Made by a program: the position numbers and the translations under genes. This document shows, one piece after another, positions 19,336-27,425 of a stretch of 64,000 nucleotides of DNA (position 1 is its first letter; each line of letters opens with the position of its first letter). Source of the stretch: Bacterioplanes sanyensis (lineage in GTDB: Bacteria > Pseudomonadota > Gammaproteobacteria > Pseudomonadales > Oceanobacteraceae). The notes beneath the pieces are model-generated. The model did not search any database, was not told the origin of the DNA, and was given only the letters and a program-made list of their open reading frames with translations. The stretch spans positions 124,001 to 188,000 of the forward strand of contig NZ_BMYY01000003.1 in the NCBI RefSeq assembly GCF_014652515.1, read 5' to 3'.

Positions 19336-20028
19336 CAACGCTATTTGTTAGGTGAAGCGCTGAGCTCGGTGGAAGAGCAATTAGTTGAAAAGTACGCCAA
19401 CGAATGGCGTGAGCGTTTAACCTCCATTAGCTGGTTTATGCGCCGTTTGAATGAAAAAATTGCGCGCATGGCCAACGAAGAGGACGAATGTACTGGCCAT
19501 TTTTGGGAGGGACGCTTTAAATCTCAGGCACTGCTCGATGAAAAAGCACTGGCTGCCTGCATGGCCTACGTGGATTTAAACCCTATTAGAGCAGGCATGG
19601 CGAAAACACCAGAAACATCTGATTATACCTCGATCAAAAAACGTAGCCGTAAAGCACAGCAAACCAGTTCACCCAATCATCCGTTTCAACAAGTCCCTGA
19701 GCTATTTAACTTCGCTGGTAACCCTCGTGAAAAAATGCCGGAAGGCATCCCAATGCAGTTAACCGACTACATCGACTTGGTGGACTGGACAGGCAGACAA
19801 ATACGCGATGATAAACGCGGTTATATTGATCAAGGCCTGCCACCCGCGTTGCTCAGGCTGGGCATTGATCCACAACACTGGCTGGTGATGACGCAGCAGT
19901 TTGAAAGCCAGTTTAAAGGCCTGGTGGGCAGTGCTCAGCAGCTAAAGGCCAAACTGAGCTGCTTTTTCCGCGACAGCAAACAACATAGAACGGCTGGCAT
20001 TGGTGCTTGCCAGCAGCTGCTGACTTAA
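19336..20028 (+). pseudogene. RAYT transposase, 5'-truncated second copy
   Basis: Nearly identical to residues ~108-334 of the RAYT at 17.4 kb (from YLLGEALSSVEEQ to the end), with scattered synonymous and conservative changes. The first ~107 residues, including the catalytic HxH motif, are missing; upstream sequence is tail repeat copy B. An internal ATG could start a 227-residue fragment, but without the metal-binding motif it would be inactive. The duplication must be fairly recent given the low divergence. Confidence 0.85.
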
Positions 20029-20216
20029 CAGAAGTCAATAAAGTCTCTGCATCAAAAACCTGTTTGTTCAACAAGCATGGGTTAGCCTTGTCTGAAACTC
20101 TCTCTCGGTAGCTCAATCACTTTTTGACTCATTGATAGACGGTGCTCAATGCCGCCAGTGGCTGGATGCAGCAGTAAACAGCCATGCTTCTCTTCGCGTG
20201 ACTGTCTGTTTTTTTT
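19994..20216 (+). repeat. RAYT tail repeat, copy C
   Basis: Third copy of the RAYT 3' end plus tail, ending in the same CTGTCTGTTTTTTT run as copy B. Copies B and C agree over their whole length apart from a few substitutions. It marks the right edge of the mobile patch; the next gene begins 10 bases on. Confidence 0.85.
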
Positions 20217-20226
20217 TCAGCAGACG

Positions 20227-20463
20227 CTAACTAATCTTTGAGCTTTTGCTCAGCATCACACCCTGGTAGCACCCCGGCGTACAGGTCAAACAGCCATTTA
20301 CGGCGGTGCGAAAGCGCCGGGCCTGGTCCAGTGCATTGACCGCAAAGGGGTAGGCTCCTAAATAGGTTCGACTGTGAGGTAAGGGTAAGCGGCGGCAATC
20401 GCCTGTGTGAATAACATGGTATCCGTCGACCTGGGGTAGATCGCTTACGTAGTAGTGTTGCAT
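20227..20463 (-). CDS. Small cysteine-containing conserved-type protein, function unknown
   Basis: A 78-residue product preceded by a textbook AAGGAGG seven bases before the ATG. It begins MQHYYVSDLPQVDGYHVIHTG, has DCRRLPLPHSRTYLGAYPF in the middle, and NGCLTCTPGC near the end. This reminds me of a family of ~60-80-residue bacterial proteins with an N-terminal YYV-N-Q-x-N-G-x-H-x-V-H-x2-C start and a C-terminal CxxCxxxC cluster, of unknown function and possibly metal-binding. The last 11 residues (GVMLSKSSKIS) may be read-through into repeat-edge DNA. It lies next to the RAYT patch, which may have trimmed its original 3' end. Confidence 0.65.
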   Translation of the reverse strand: MQHYYVSDLPQVDGYHVIHTGDCRRLPLPHSRTYLGAYPFAVNALDQARRFRTAVNGCLTCTPGCYQGVMLSKSSKIS

Positions 20464-20584
20464 GACGCGCCTCCTTGCAGCTGCGCCATATCATAGTTGG
20501 ACTTTGCCGGTAAAAAAGTTCCGGTTGGCGTTTTCTGTTGTGCGAGATATCGCACAGCGTTGATGGCAAAATCACCAATAATTA

Positions 20585-20600
20585 CTGACCAAGCGGTCAG
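20585..20600. promoter_or_regulatory. Palindromic operator-like site upstream of the BMP protein gene
   Basis: CTGACC-AAGC-GGTCAG, a perfect 6-base dyad with a 4-base centre, located 45 bases before the start codon at 20,645. The layout resembles TetR-family operators, but no regulator gene is adjacent, so this is a guess from symmetry and position. Confidence 0.4.
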
Positions 20601-20644
20601 CCTGCGATACCATGCGCGCCTTTTGATTGAGTTGGGAGGTGCTA

Positions 20645-21742
20645 GTGCGTCTTATTTCGCATTTTATTCTATGGCTTTTGCTGGGCGCCGCGAGCTGGAG
20701 CCAGGCGGCAAACGAGCCACTGCAAGAGCCGTTACAGCAGCCATTAAAAGTTGCGTTTGTTTATGTGGCACCCGTCGGTGACGCCGGCTGGACGCTGTCG
20801 CACGATTTGGGCCGCCAGTATGTGCAGCAGTTATTTGGCGAGCGCATTGAAACCCAATTTGTTGAGGCCGTTGCGCCAGGGCGCAACGCCACTGAGGTGC
20901 TTGAACAACTGGTGGAGCAGGGCAATGACATGATCTTCACCACCTCATGGGGGTACATGGTACCCACAGACCGCGTCGCCCAGAGTCATCCAAACGTGTT
21001 GTTTGAGCATGCCACCGGCATTCGTCGTGGCGACAATTTATCGACCTATGCCAATCGCGCCTATCAAGGACGCTACTTGGCTGGCATGGTGGCAGGCGCC
21101 ATGAGCGAGAGTGGCAAGATCGGCTACGTTGCGGCGCACCCAGTGGTCGAGATTATTCGCGGCATCAATGCCTTCACCTTGGGGGCGCGCAGTGTCAATC
21201 CAGAGGTGGAGGTGGCCGTCGAGTGGAGCCGCTCTTGGTACGACCCAGCAACCGAAGCACGTTTGACGCACGGCCTGATCAATGACGGTGCCGATATCAT
21301 CGTCCAGCATACTGACAGCCCGACGCCAGTCCGCATTGCAGAGCGGCGCGGTGTTTACAGCATGGGCTATCACACGGATATGTCGCCGTTCGCGCCTGAA
21401 CGCCATTTATTGTCCGTCGTGCATCAGTGGGGGCCGATTTATGAGCAGCGCATTCGTGCGGCACTGCAGAATGAATGGCAAGCAGGCGATGTATGGCCGG
21501 GCTTAGAGGCGGAAACCGTGGCGCTTACCGGCTGGCATCAAGACATACCGGCCGAAGTGCGCCAGCAAGTGGAAGCGGTGCGCGCGCAGTTCAGCAGCGG
21601 TGAGCGTCGGGTGTTTGTCGGCCCTATTAACAACTACCGTGGTCGCACCCAGGTGCGGGAAGAGCATGAGCTGTCAGACCTGGAGCTGACCCACATGGAT
21701 TGGTTTGTTGAGGGCACGCGCGGCGACCTACGCTCTTTTTAA
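20645..21742 (+). CDS. BMP/Med-family ABC transporter substrate-binding protein
   Basis: A periplasmic (signal-peptide) member of the basic-membrane-protein family, whose relatives bind purine nucleosides or similar ligands for ABC importers. The chosen GTG start has GGAGG five bases upstream and yields the signal peptide RLISHFILWLLLGAASWSQA. The mature part begins with LKVAFVYVAPVGDAGWTLSHD, the family hallmark, and has YQGRYLAGMVAGAMSESGKI and RGINAFTLGARSVNPEVEV. Length (365) is normal. No permease or ATPase gene is adjacent, so it either works with a transporter encoded elsewhere or has another sensing role. Confidence 0.88.
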   Translation: MRLISHFILWLLLGAASWSQAANEPLQEPLQQPLKVAFVYVAPVGDAGWTLSHDLGRQYVQQLFGERIETQFVEAVAPGRNATEVLEQLVEQGNDMIFTTSWGYMVPTDRVAQSHPNVLFEHATGIRRGDNLSTYANRAYQGRYLAGMVAGAMSESGKIGYVAAHPVVEIIRGINAFTLGARSVNPEVEVAVEWSRSWYDPATEARLTHGLINDGADIIVQHTDSPTPVRIAERRGVYSMGYHTDMSPFAPERHLLSVVHQWGPIYEQRIRAALQNEWQAGDVWPGLEAETVALTGWHQDIPAEVRQQVEAVRAQFSSGERRVFVGPINNYRGRTQVREEHELSDLELTHMDWFVEGTRGDLRSF

Positions 21743-21801
21743 TACCGACACTGCCCGTGCGTAGTTTTTCGCACTGGGCTTTCGGTTCGGTCCAATAGAG
21801 T

Positions 21802-21834
21802 GGGGCGGGTGGCTTTGTAATAATCGCCCGCCCC
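21802..21834 (+). terminator. GC-rich hairpin between the BMP gene and glutaminase
   Basis: GGGGCGGG and CCCGCCCC pair perfectly across a 17-base loop. There is only a weak TTA tail, 20 bases before the glutaminase ATG. It could end the upstream transcript or fold in the glutaminase leader. Confidence 0.45.
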
Positions 21835-21853
21835 TTACCGTGGCTCGTATGTT

Positions 21854-22780
21854 ATGCCCTATCAAAACTTGCTGGATGCAATAACCCACCAGGCACCAAA
21901 GCTGTTTGGCCAAGGCCAGGTGGCGGATTACATCCCCGCCTTAAAACGCGTTAATCCGCAGCAGTTTGGCATTGCCTTGCTCACCGCGGATGGCCAACTG
22001 TTTCAAGCAGGCCAGGCAGATACGCGCTTTTCAATTCAGTCGATCTCAAAGGTGCTGTCGCTGACATTGGCGTTGCAGCGCCACGGCGAGCAACTCTGGC
22101 AGCGCGTTGGCATTGAGCCATCCGGCACGGCGTTTAACTCGCTGGTGCAGCTGGAGTATGAGCAAGGCAAGCCGCGCAACCCCTTTATTAACGCCGGTGC
22201 CCTGGTGGTGGTCGATGCCTTGCTGTCACGCAATGCCATGCCGGTGCACAGCATGCTGACCACCGTGCGCCGCTTGGCGGGCAATCCGGCCATCACCATG
22301 GATGAAGTCGTTAGCGAGTCGGAATACCAGCACCGCGAGCGCAATGCCGCCATGGCCTGGCTGATGAAGTCGTACGGCAATTTTCATAACGATGTCGACG
22401 CCGTGCTCAAGGCTTATTTTCAATTTTGCGCCCTGCACATGAGCTGTGTTGAGCTGGTGCGTACCTTTAGCTTTTTGATGAACCAGGGCATTTGCTTGCA
22501 GTCTGGCCAACGCATTCTCAGTGCGCGCCAAACACAGCAAATCAATGCCTTGCTGCTGACCAGCGGCTTGTACGATGCCGCCGGTGATTTTGCCGTGCGC
22601 GTGGGCATGCCAGGCAAGTCCGGCGTGGGCGGTGGCATCATTGGTGCTGTACCGGGCAAGTTTACCGTGTGCGTATGGTCGCCGGAGCTGAATGAGTACG
22701 GCAATTCGGTGGCCGGCCTATACGCCTTGGAGCAACTGGCTGAGCATTTGAACAGCAGCATTTTTCGCGGCTTGGGCTGA
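21854..22780 (+). CDS. glsA: Glutaminase
   Basis: Hydrolyses glutamine to glutamate and ammonia; a serine-dependent beta-lactamase-fold enzyme. The 308-residue product has the catalytic S-x-x-K in RFSIQSISKVLSL, the NPFINAGALVVVDAL block, the SESEYQHRERNAAMAW segment, and the C-terminal GKSGVGGGIIGAVPGK motif that lines the active site. All expected catalytic pieces are visible and the length is that of bacterial GlsA/GlsB. It is a single-gene unit on the + strand. Confidence 0.96.
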   Translation: MPYQNLLDAITHQAPKLFGQGQVADYIPALKRVNPQQFGIALLTADGQLFQAGQADTRFSIQSISKVLSLTLALQRHGEQLWQRVGIEPSGTAFNSLVQLEYEQGKPRNPFINAGALVVVDALLSRNAMPVHSMLTTVRRLAGNPAITMDEVVSESEYQHRERNAAMAWLMKSYGNFHNDVDAVLKAYFQFCALHMSCVELVRTFSFLMNQGICLQSGQRILSARQTQQINALLLTSGLYDAAGDFAVRVGMPGKSGVGGGIIGAVPGKFTVCVWSPELNEYGNSVAGLYALEQLAEHLNSSIFRGLG

Positions 22781-22824
22781 GCTGGTATGATGTGAGTCTT
22801 TGTCGTTATTGATCAAGGACTCCC

Positions 22825-23703
22825 ATGCTGGATTACATTGAACCTGTGTTTCGCCCGCCCAGTGAAGGTCGTTCGCTGATTTTTCAGGTCACCAATGGTT
22901 GCTCCTGGAATAAGTGCACCTTCTGCGATATGTACACCCAGCCACAAAAGAAGTTTCGCGCCCGCAGCGAAGACGAAGTGCTGGAAGAAATCCGCCAGGC
23001 TAAAACCATCGGCCCGCGCTTTGAAAAAGTCTTTCTCGCCGATGGCGATGCCATGGTACTGCCAACCCATCGCTTAGCGAATATTCTGCTGGCCATTCGC
23101 GAGCACCTACCTTGGGTAAAACGCGTCGGCGCCTATTGCTTACCGCGAAACTTGCGCAAAAAAAGCACAGAAGATCTCAGCCATTTAAAAGCGCTGGGCC
23201 TAGGCATTTTATACGTAGGCGCCGAGAGCGGTGACGATGAAGTGCTGCAGTTTATTAATAAAGGCGAAACCTACGCCTCTACATTAGAAGCGCTGCAGAA
23301 AATTCATCAGGCCGGCATTAAAAGTTCGGTCATGATTCTAAATGGCATGGGCGGCGTGCGTTACAGCGAGCAGCATGCGATTAACTCGGCCAAATTAATG
23401 AATGAAGCTCAGCCTGATTTTTTGTCGACCTTGGTGGTGAGTTATCCGCTCGGCGATGAGCGGGTGCGCGAAGGTTTTAACGGTGATTATGAGCTGCCGG
23501 ATCAAATGGCGCTGTTTCAAGAGCTGCGTCTTTTGATTGATACGCTGGAGCTAAACAACACCGTGTTTCGCAGCGACCATGCGTCGAATTATTTAGCGCT
23601 CAAAGGCCAACTGGGCGCCGATAAATCACAATTATTGGCACAGCTGGATGCTGCCATGAGTGGCCGCATTGCACTGCGCCAAGAATGGCAACGGGGGCTT
23701 TAA
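22825..23703 (+). CDS. Radical SAM protein of unknown substrate
   Basis: A 292-residue radical S-adenosylmethionine enzyme. The [4Fe-4S] motif C-x3-C-x2-C is visible early in the chain as CSWNKCTFCDMYTQPQKKFR. The partial barrel continues with EEIRQAKTIGPRFEKVFLADGD and LGLGILYVGAESGDDEVLQF, a SAM-contacting segment common to Elp3/HemN-type members. There is no extra B12 or TRAM domain. The stop overlaps the ATG of the DUF1285 gene as TAATG, so they are coupled; this pairing suggests a shared but unknown task. Confidence 0.88.
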   Translation: MLDYIEPVFRPPSEGRSLIFQVTNGCSWNKCTFCDMYTQPQKKFRARSEDEVLEEIRQAKTIGPRFEKVFLADGDAMVLPTHRLANILLAIREHLPWVKRVGAYCLPRNLRKKSTEDLSHLKALGLGILYVGAESGDDEVLQFINKGETYASTLEALQKIHQAGIKSSVMILNGMGGVRYSEQHAINSAKLMNEAQPDFLSTLVVSYPLGDERVREGFNGDYELPDQMALFQELRLLIDTLELNNTVFRSDHASNYLALKGQLGADKSQLLAQLDAAMSGRIALRQEWQRGL

Positions 23704-24227
23704 TGGATCTTTCAAGCTTGCAGCAACAAATAGGTTTGCACTCAACCGCCAAGCAACCACCGGTAGAGCAGTGGAACCCAGAGCTGAGCGGCGACATTGA
23801 TATTGTGATTCGCGCCGATGGCAGTTGGTGGCATGAAGGTAGAGCATTTGAACGCCAAGATTTAGTGCGTTTGTTCGCATCGATTTTGCGCCATGAAAGT
23901 CCTGATTATTTCGTGCTGACTCCGGTCGAAAAATGGCGCATCCAGGTCGAAGATCGGCCATTTGTCGTCACTTTGATTGCGGCCGATGCCAATGATATTG
24001 AGTTTGTCACCAACGTCGGCGACAGCGGCCGCATTGGCCCTGAGCACCCGCTGCGCTTAAGTCATCGTCCAGGGGAGCCTGAGCCGCTGCCCGAGGTATT
24101 GATACGCCATGACTTATGGGCGCGTTTATCCCGGAATGCCTTTTACGAGCTGGTAGAGCATGCGCAGGAAATAGACGGCCAGTGGTGTATCGTCAGTGAC
24201 GGTGAGCGCTATTTCATTGCCGACTAA
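23703..24227 (+). CDS. DUF1285 family protein
   Basis: A 174-residue protein of a domain family of unknown function. It has the characteristic segment IVIRADGSWWHEGRAFERQD in its first third and SPDYFVLTPVEKWRIQVED in the middle, followed by PFVVTLIAADANDIEFVTNVGD. Start: ATG in the TAATG overlap with the radical SAM gene; an ATG six codons upstream lies in that gene. No signal peptide or membrane segment is visible, so it is likely cytoplasmic. Confidence 0.85.
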   Translation: MDLSSLQQQIGLHSTAKQPPVEQWNPELSGDIDIVIRADGSWWHEGRAFERQDLVRLFASILRHESPDYFVLTPVEKWRIQVEDRPFVVTLIAADANDIEFVTNVGDSGRIGPEHPLRLSHRPGEPEPLPEVLIRHDLWARLSRNAFYELVEHAQEIDGQWCIVSDGERYFIAD

Positions 24228-24303
24228 GTCATTATTATGAGCGTTACACAAGGTTAGCAAACCCCTCTCAAATTCATGGCACAGTCCATGGCATGGCGCT
24301 AAA

Positions 24304-24322
24304 TTGCTCAATTATTGAGCAA
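24304..24322. promoter_or_regulatory. Perfect palindrome directly before the Alg44-like gene
   Basis: TTGCTCAAT-T-ATTGAGCAA, 9-base arms around one base, immediately followed by the AAGGAG ribosome-binding site of the next gene. It could be an operator that overlaps the leader, or an RNA hairpin that exposes or hides the ribosome-binding site. Confidence 0.5.
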
Positions 24323-24336
24323 AAAGGAGCCTGCTC

Positions 24337-25872
24337 ATGGAAGCGCTAGAATTTTCTGTCGGTCAGAGACAAGATCCACGAATTAAATTTCCCGCTCGTC
24401 TGGTCGATGACGAGGTCAGTTACGCCGTCATTGACTGGAGCGTTACAGGTTTTGCCCTGGCAGACGGTGCCTTGCAAGCTCTGCAAAGCGATTGTCAGTA
24501 TTTCTGTATTGACTTACCGGAGGGGACGTTAAGCCTAGCGGTGCATGCCCATGCTGTGCGCTATTCCGATCAAGGTTTTGCCGTGGGGTTTCGCTTTAGC
24601 GAGCAAGATTGGAGTACGCGCAAAACTCTGCAAAGCGTGGTGCACAGTTATTTTAATAGCGATCAAATCGAACTTGATGAAGTTATTCAAACTGGAGTGA
24701 AAACCCAGCTAGTACAGCAAGATGTCCAGCGGTTGCGAGACAATCGTGGTCGGGTGGTCATGCTTGGTGCTGGGGTTGCCTGCCTAATTGCCATCGCAAT
24801 CTGGTTGGTGTATCACAAATGGCTGGTGGTGGAGGCATCATACGCTGCGGTGGCTTTGCCGGTTATAGAGTTGCGCGCCAATAATCATGGTCAGTTAGCA
24901 TTTCATGGTGTCACTCAAGGGCAAAATGTTAGCGAAGGCCAGCCACTGTTTAGTATCACCTCAGATGAACAACAGGAAATTCTGCGTGATAAACGCTTAG
25001 AACTGCAGGCGCTACAAATTGCACTACAGCGTGACCGCGGGCATTTCAGTGATATGGAGCAAGCGCTGGCGCACTTTCGAAGCAATAGCCGTGAGCGCAT
25101 TGCAGCCTTGCGTCAGCAAGCTGACTTATTGCAGCAAGAGGTAAGCGCTCAGCGACAACAGGTAGCATTGTTTGAGCGGCGCTACCGCGAAGGCGTAGTG
25201 GATGCCTTGACGCGTAATGAGCAGCAACTGCTGTTGAATCAGCGTCAGCGTTTATTACTGAATACTCGTTATAAAATTACCGAAGCGGAGCGTGCTCTTT
25301 CTGTAGCTGAGCAGGGGCTTTATATCGGTCATACCAACAATGATTTATTTCAAGCGCGCCCGTTAGCTCATGACCTGCAACACACAGAGCGAATGATCGC
25401 CGCTCTGAGCACGGAAATACAAACTCTTGAACAGGGCAGTGTTTACACATCACCGTGCGATTGCTTAGTGCACGAGGTTAATAGTTATCAGGGGCCAATC
25501 GCGGCTCAGCGCACGGTGTTGACGTTAACACCAGCACAGCAGCAAAGCCCGCAGGTATTGGCGTTATTGCCGTTAACAAAGATTGAGCGCATTCAAACTG
25601 GTATGGATGTCGAGTTTTTTCTGGCCAGTAGTGAAGCGTCTCAGAAGGGCACGGTAGAGCAGGTGCGCTACTTTAGCTCAGAAGAGTCCACGCTTTACAG
25701 CGCCGGCGGCGAACTGATTTCCGGCTTGCCTAAAAATCTCCCTAAGGTGACACAATTTGCCTTGCTGCGCATTCGCCCCGTTACGCCTTTGGCCCCTAGC
25801 TTGCGCAGTGAACCTGCGCGAGTGAATATTTACCCGGGCTTTTGGCATAGCGCTAAAGTAGCGTTGCTGTAA
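24337..25872 (+). CDS. Alg44-like protein: PilZ (c-di-GMP) domain fused to a periplasmic HlyD-type adaptor
   Basis: A 511-residue protein with an N-terminal PilZ domain (residues ~1-115), one membrane helix (~140-160, MLGAGVACLIAIAIWLVYH), and a periplasmic membrane-fusion part with a barrel-sandwich segment (~170-200), a long coiled-coil hairpin (~215-330) and a returning beta domain. The c-di-GMP-binding residues are intact: R11-x3-R15 (RQDPR) and D33-x-S35-x2-G38 (DWSVTG). This is the architecture of Alg44, the c-di-GMP-gated co-polymerase of alginate synthase. The gene overlaps the following Alg8-like synthase by one base (TAATG). The usual order in alginate operons is alg8 then alg44; here it is reversed. 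Confidence 0.82.
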   Translation: MEALEFSVGQRQDPRIKFPARLVDDEVSYAVIDWSVTGFALADGALQALQSDCQYFCIDLPEGTLSLAVHAHAVRYSDQGFAVGFRFSEQDWSTRKTLQSVVHSYFNSDQIELDEVIQTGVKTQLVQQDVQRLRDNRGRVVMLGAGVACLIAIAIWLVYHKWLVVEASYAAVALPVIELRANNHGQLAFHGVTQGQNVSEGQPLFSITSDEQQEILRDKRLELQALQIALQRDRGHFSDMEQALAHFRSNSRERIAALRQQADLLQQEVSAQRQQVALFERRYREGVVDALTRNEQQLLLNQRQRLLLNTRYKITEAERALSVAEQGLYIGHTNNDLFQARPLAHDLQHTERMIAALSTEIQTLEQGSVYTSPCDCLVHEVNSYQGPIAAQRTVLTLTPAQQQSPQVLALLPLTKIERIQTGMDVEFFLASSEASQKGTVEQVRYFSSEESTLYSAGGELISGLPKNLPKVTQFALLRIRPVTPLAPSLRSEPARVNIYPGFWHSAKVALL

Positions 25873-27374
25873 TGAAGGCGCCTTTTGTAGCTCGCTTTGT
25901 CAACGGCGATCAGGTTAACACTGGTATCGCTTGGGGCATGGTGTTATTGGCGCTGCTCTTGTTGTGCTTATTAACGGTGATTTTTTATCGCCATCAGTTG
26001 CCTCGCTCCGAGCTATTAGTGGTCGTTGGTCTGATCGGCATTTGGCGTTATGGCTGGAAAAGCTGGCATGCCTTACGAGCTATGTTTTATCTCACAGAGC
26101 ATTTTCCGGCATTGCGAACGTTGGCCGATGCTGCTCGAAAACCATCGGAGTTGTTGGTGGTGGTGCCGAGTTATCGCATCGATGCTTACGTTAATCACCG
26201 TGTGTATCATAAATTGTTTGTCGAGCTGGCTGCTTACGGTGTCCCCAGTCGCGTGGTGGCGTGTATCACCGACCCTGCCGATCAAGTTGTGGTCACCCAG
26301 GCGCATCAGCAAGCGCCTGGTCGAACTCAGTTGTTTTTTTGTCCTCAGGCAGGCCGAGGCAAGCGCTCGGCTATGGCAGAAGCCCTGATGTTACTGTTGC
26401 AACAAGGCTATGCCGATGATGCGCAGCTGTTATTGATGGACGGTGACACTTTGCTTAGTGACCGGGTGTTTTTTCGCCTTTGTGGTTTTCTGAGTCGCTT
26501 TCACGACCTAGGGGCTGTCACTTGTGATAATGAACCGTTGATAAAAGCTGACGGCGTAATGCTCCAATGGTATCGGCAGCGCATGGCTATGCGTCATTTT
26601 TATATGAGCTCTATAAGCCTCAGTCATCGGTTATTAGTGTTGACTGGCCGTTGCTCACTGTTTCGAGCGTCAACACTGCTCAACCGAGAGTTCATTCATA
26701 CCCTAGAGCATGACGTACTCGATCACTGGCGCTATGGACGTTTAAAAATGCTCACAGGAGATGACAAGTCGACCTGGTTTTATTTGCTGCGTCATCGCTG
26801 GAAAATGCTCTACATTGCCGATGTAAAAGTCTATTGCTTAGAGGAGGCTGTGAGCGCACGGTTCTTTTCTCACAGTGTTATGCTGATGCAGCGCTGGTAT
26901 GGCAATATGCTGCGCAATAACGGCCGTGCACTGCAACTGGGGCCAAGCCATTGCGGTGGTTTTTTATGGCTGTGTCTGCTGGACCAACGCATTAGTATTT
27001 GGACAACGCTGACTGGCCCTGTATTTGTTGGTTTATTTGCTGTATTGCATAGTATGGTGATTGTCACAGCCTACCTTGCTTGGGTCATTGTCGGGCGTGG
27101 TATTAACTGCTTGTTGGTTGCCTGGGTGGCGCGCAGTTTTCATCCGCTGTATATCCCTCTGCTGTGGTATGAGCAAATGCTGGGCTCCGCTGTAAAGGTT
27201 TACATGATGTTTCGTCTAGATCGCCAGCGCTGGACACGGCAAACAATTCGGCAAGCACCGATTATGCAAGGGTTTATGAAGACAACCTGGCCTCAGCTAA
27301 TGACGTTTGCCAGTGTACTTTGTTTGGTCACCGTCATCGCGCTGCTGCATGGCTTTTTGCAGCTACCCAGTTAA
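25872..27374 (+). CDS. Alg8-like membrane glycosyltransferase (GT2), candidate polysaccharide synthase
   Basis: A 500-residue processive family-2 glycosyltransferase with two N-terminal membrane helices, a cytoplasmic catalytic domain and C-terminal membrane helices. Catalytic-type motifs are the metal-binding LLLMDGDTLL near residue 190, TGRCSLFRA near 257, the acceptor-site LTGDDKSTWFY near 295, and MLMQRWYGNMLRNNGRA near 337 in the place of the Q-x-x-RW motif. These match the pattern of Alg8, the mannuronan synthase subunit, and less well cellulose synthase. Coupled to the PilZ/HlyD gene in front of it, it should make an exported polymer under c-di-GMP control. The polymer is unknown: none of algD, algK, algE, algX or algG is nearby. 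Confidence 0.82.
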   Translation: MKAPFVARFVNGDQVNTGIAWGMVLLALLLLCLLTVIFYRHQLPRSELLVVVGLIGIWRYGWKSWHALRAMFYLTEHFPALRTLADAARKPSELLVVVPSYRIDAYVNHRVYHKLFVELAAYGVPSRVVACITDPADQVVVTQAHQQAPGRTQLFFCPQAGRGKRSAMAEALMLLLQQGYADDAQLLLMDGDTLLSDRVFFRLCGFLSRFHDLGAVTCDNEPLIKADGVMLQWYRQRMAMRHFYMSSISLSHRLLVLTGRCSLFRASTLLNREFIHTLEHDVLDHWRYGRLKMLTGDDKSTWFYLLRHRWKMLYIADVKVYCLEEAVSARFFSHSVMLMQRWYGNMLRNNGRALQLGPSHCGGFLWLCLLDQRISIWTTLTGPVFVGLFAVLHSMVIVTAYLAWVIVGRGINCLLVAWVARSFHPLYIPLLWYEQMLGSAVKVYMMFRLDRQRWTRQTIRQAPIMQGFMKTTWPQLMTFASVLCLVTVIALLHGFLQLPS

Positions 27375-27375
27375 T

Positions 27376-27402
27376 AAAAAACCGCGCATTGCGCGGTTTT
27401 TT
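27376..27402. terminator. Bidirectional terminator between the Alg8-like gene and etf-QO
   Basis: AAAAAACCGCGC-ATT-GCGCGGTTTTTT: a GC-rich core flanked by A and T runs on both sides, serving two convergent genes. Confidence 0.93.
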
Positions 27403-27425
27403 ATTGGCTTACATAGTTGGCTGGC

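Noticed and set aside
24289-24309. Sigma-54-like TGGCGC...TTGC upstream of the Alg44-like gene
   Set aside because: GG and GC are 9 bases apart instead of 10, and the -24 half is poor; part of it belongs to the palindrome.
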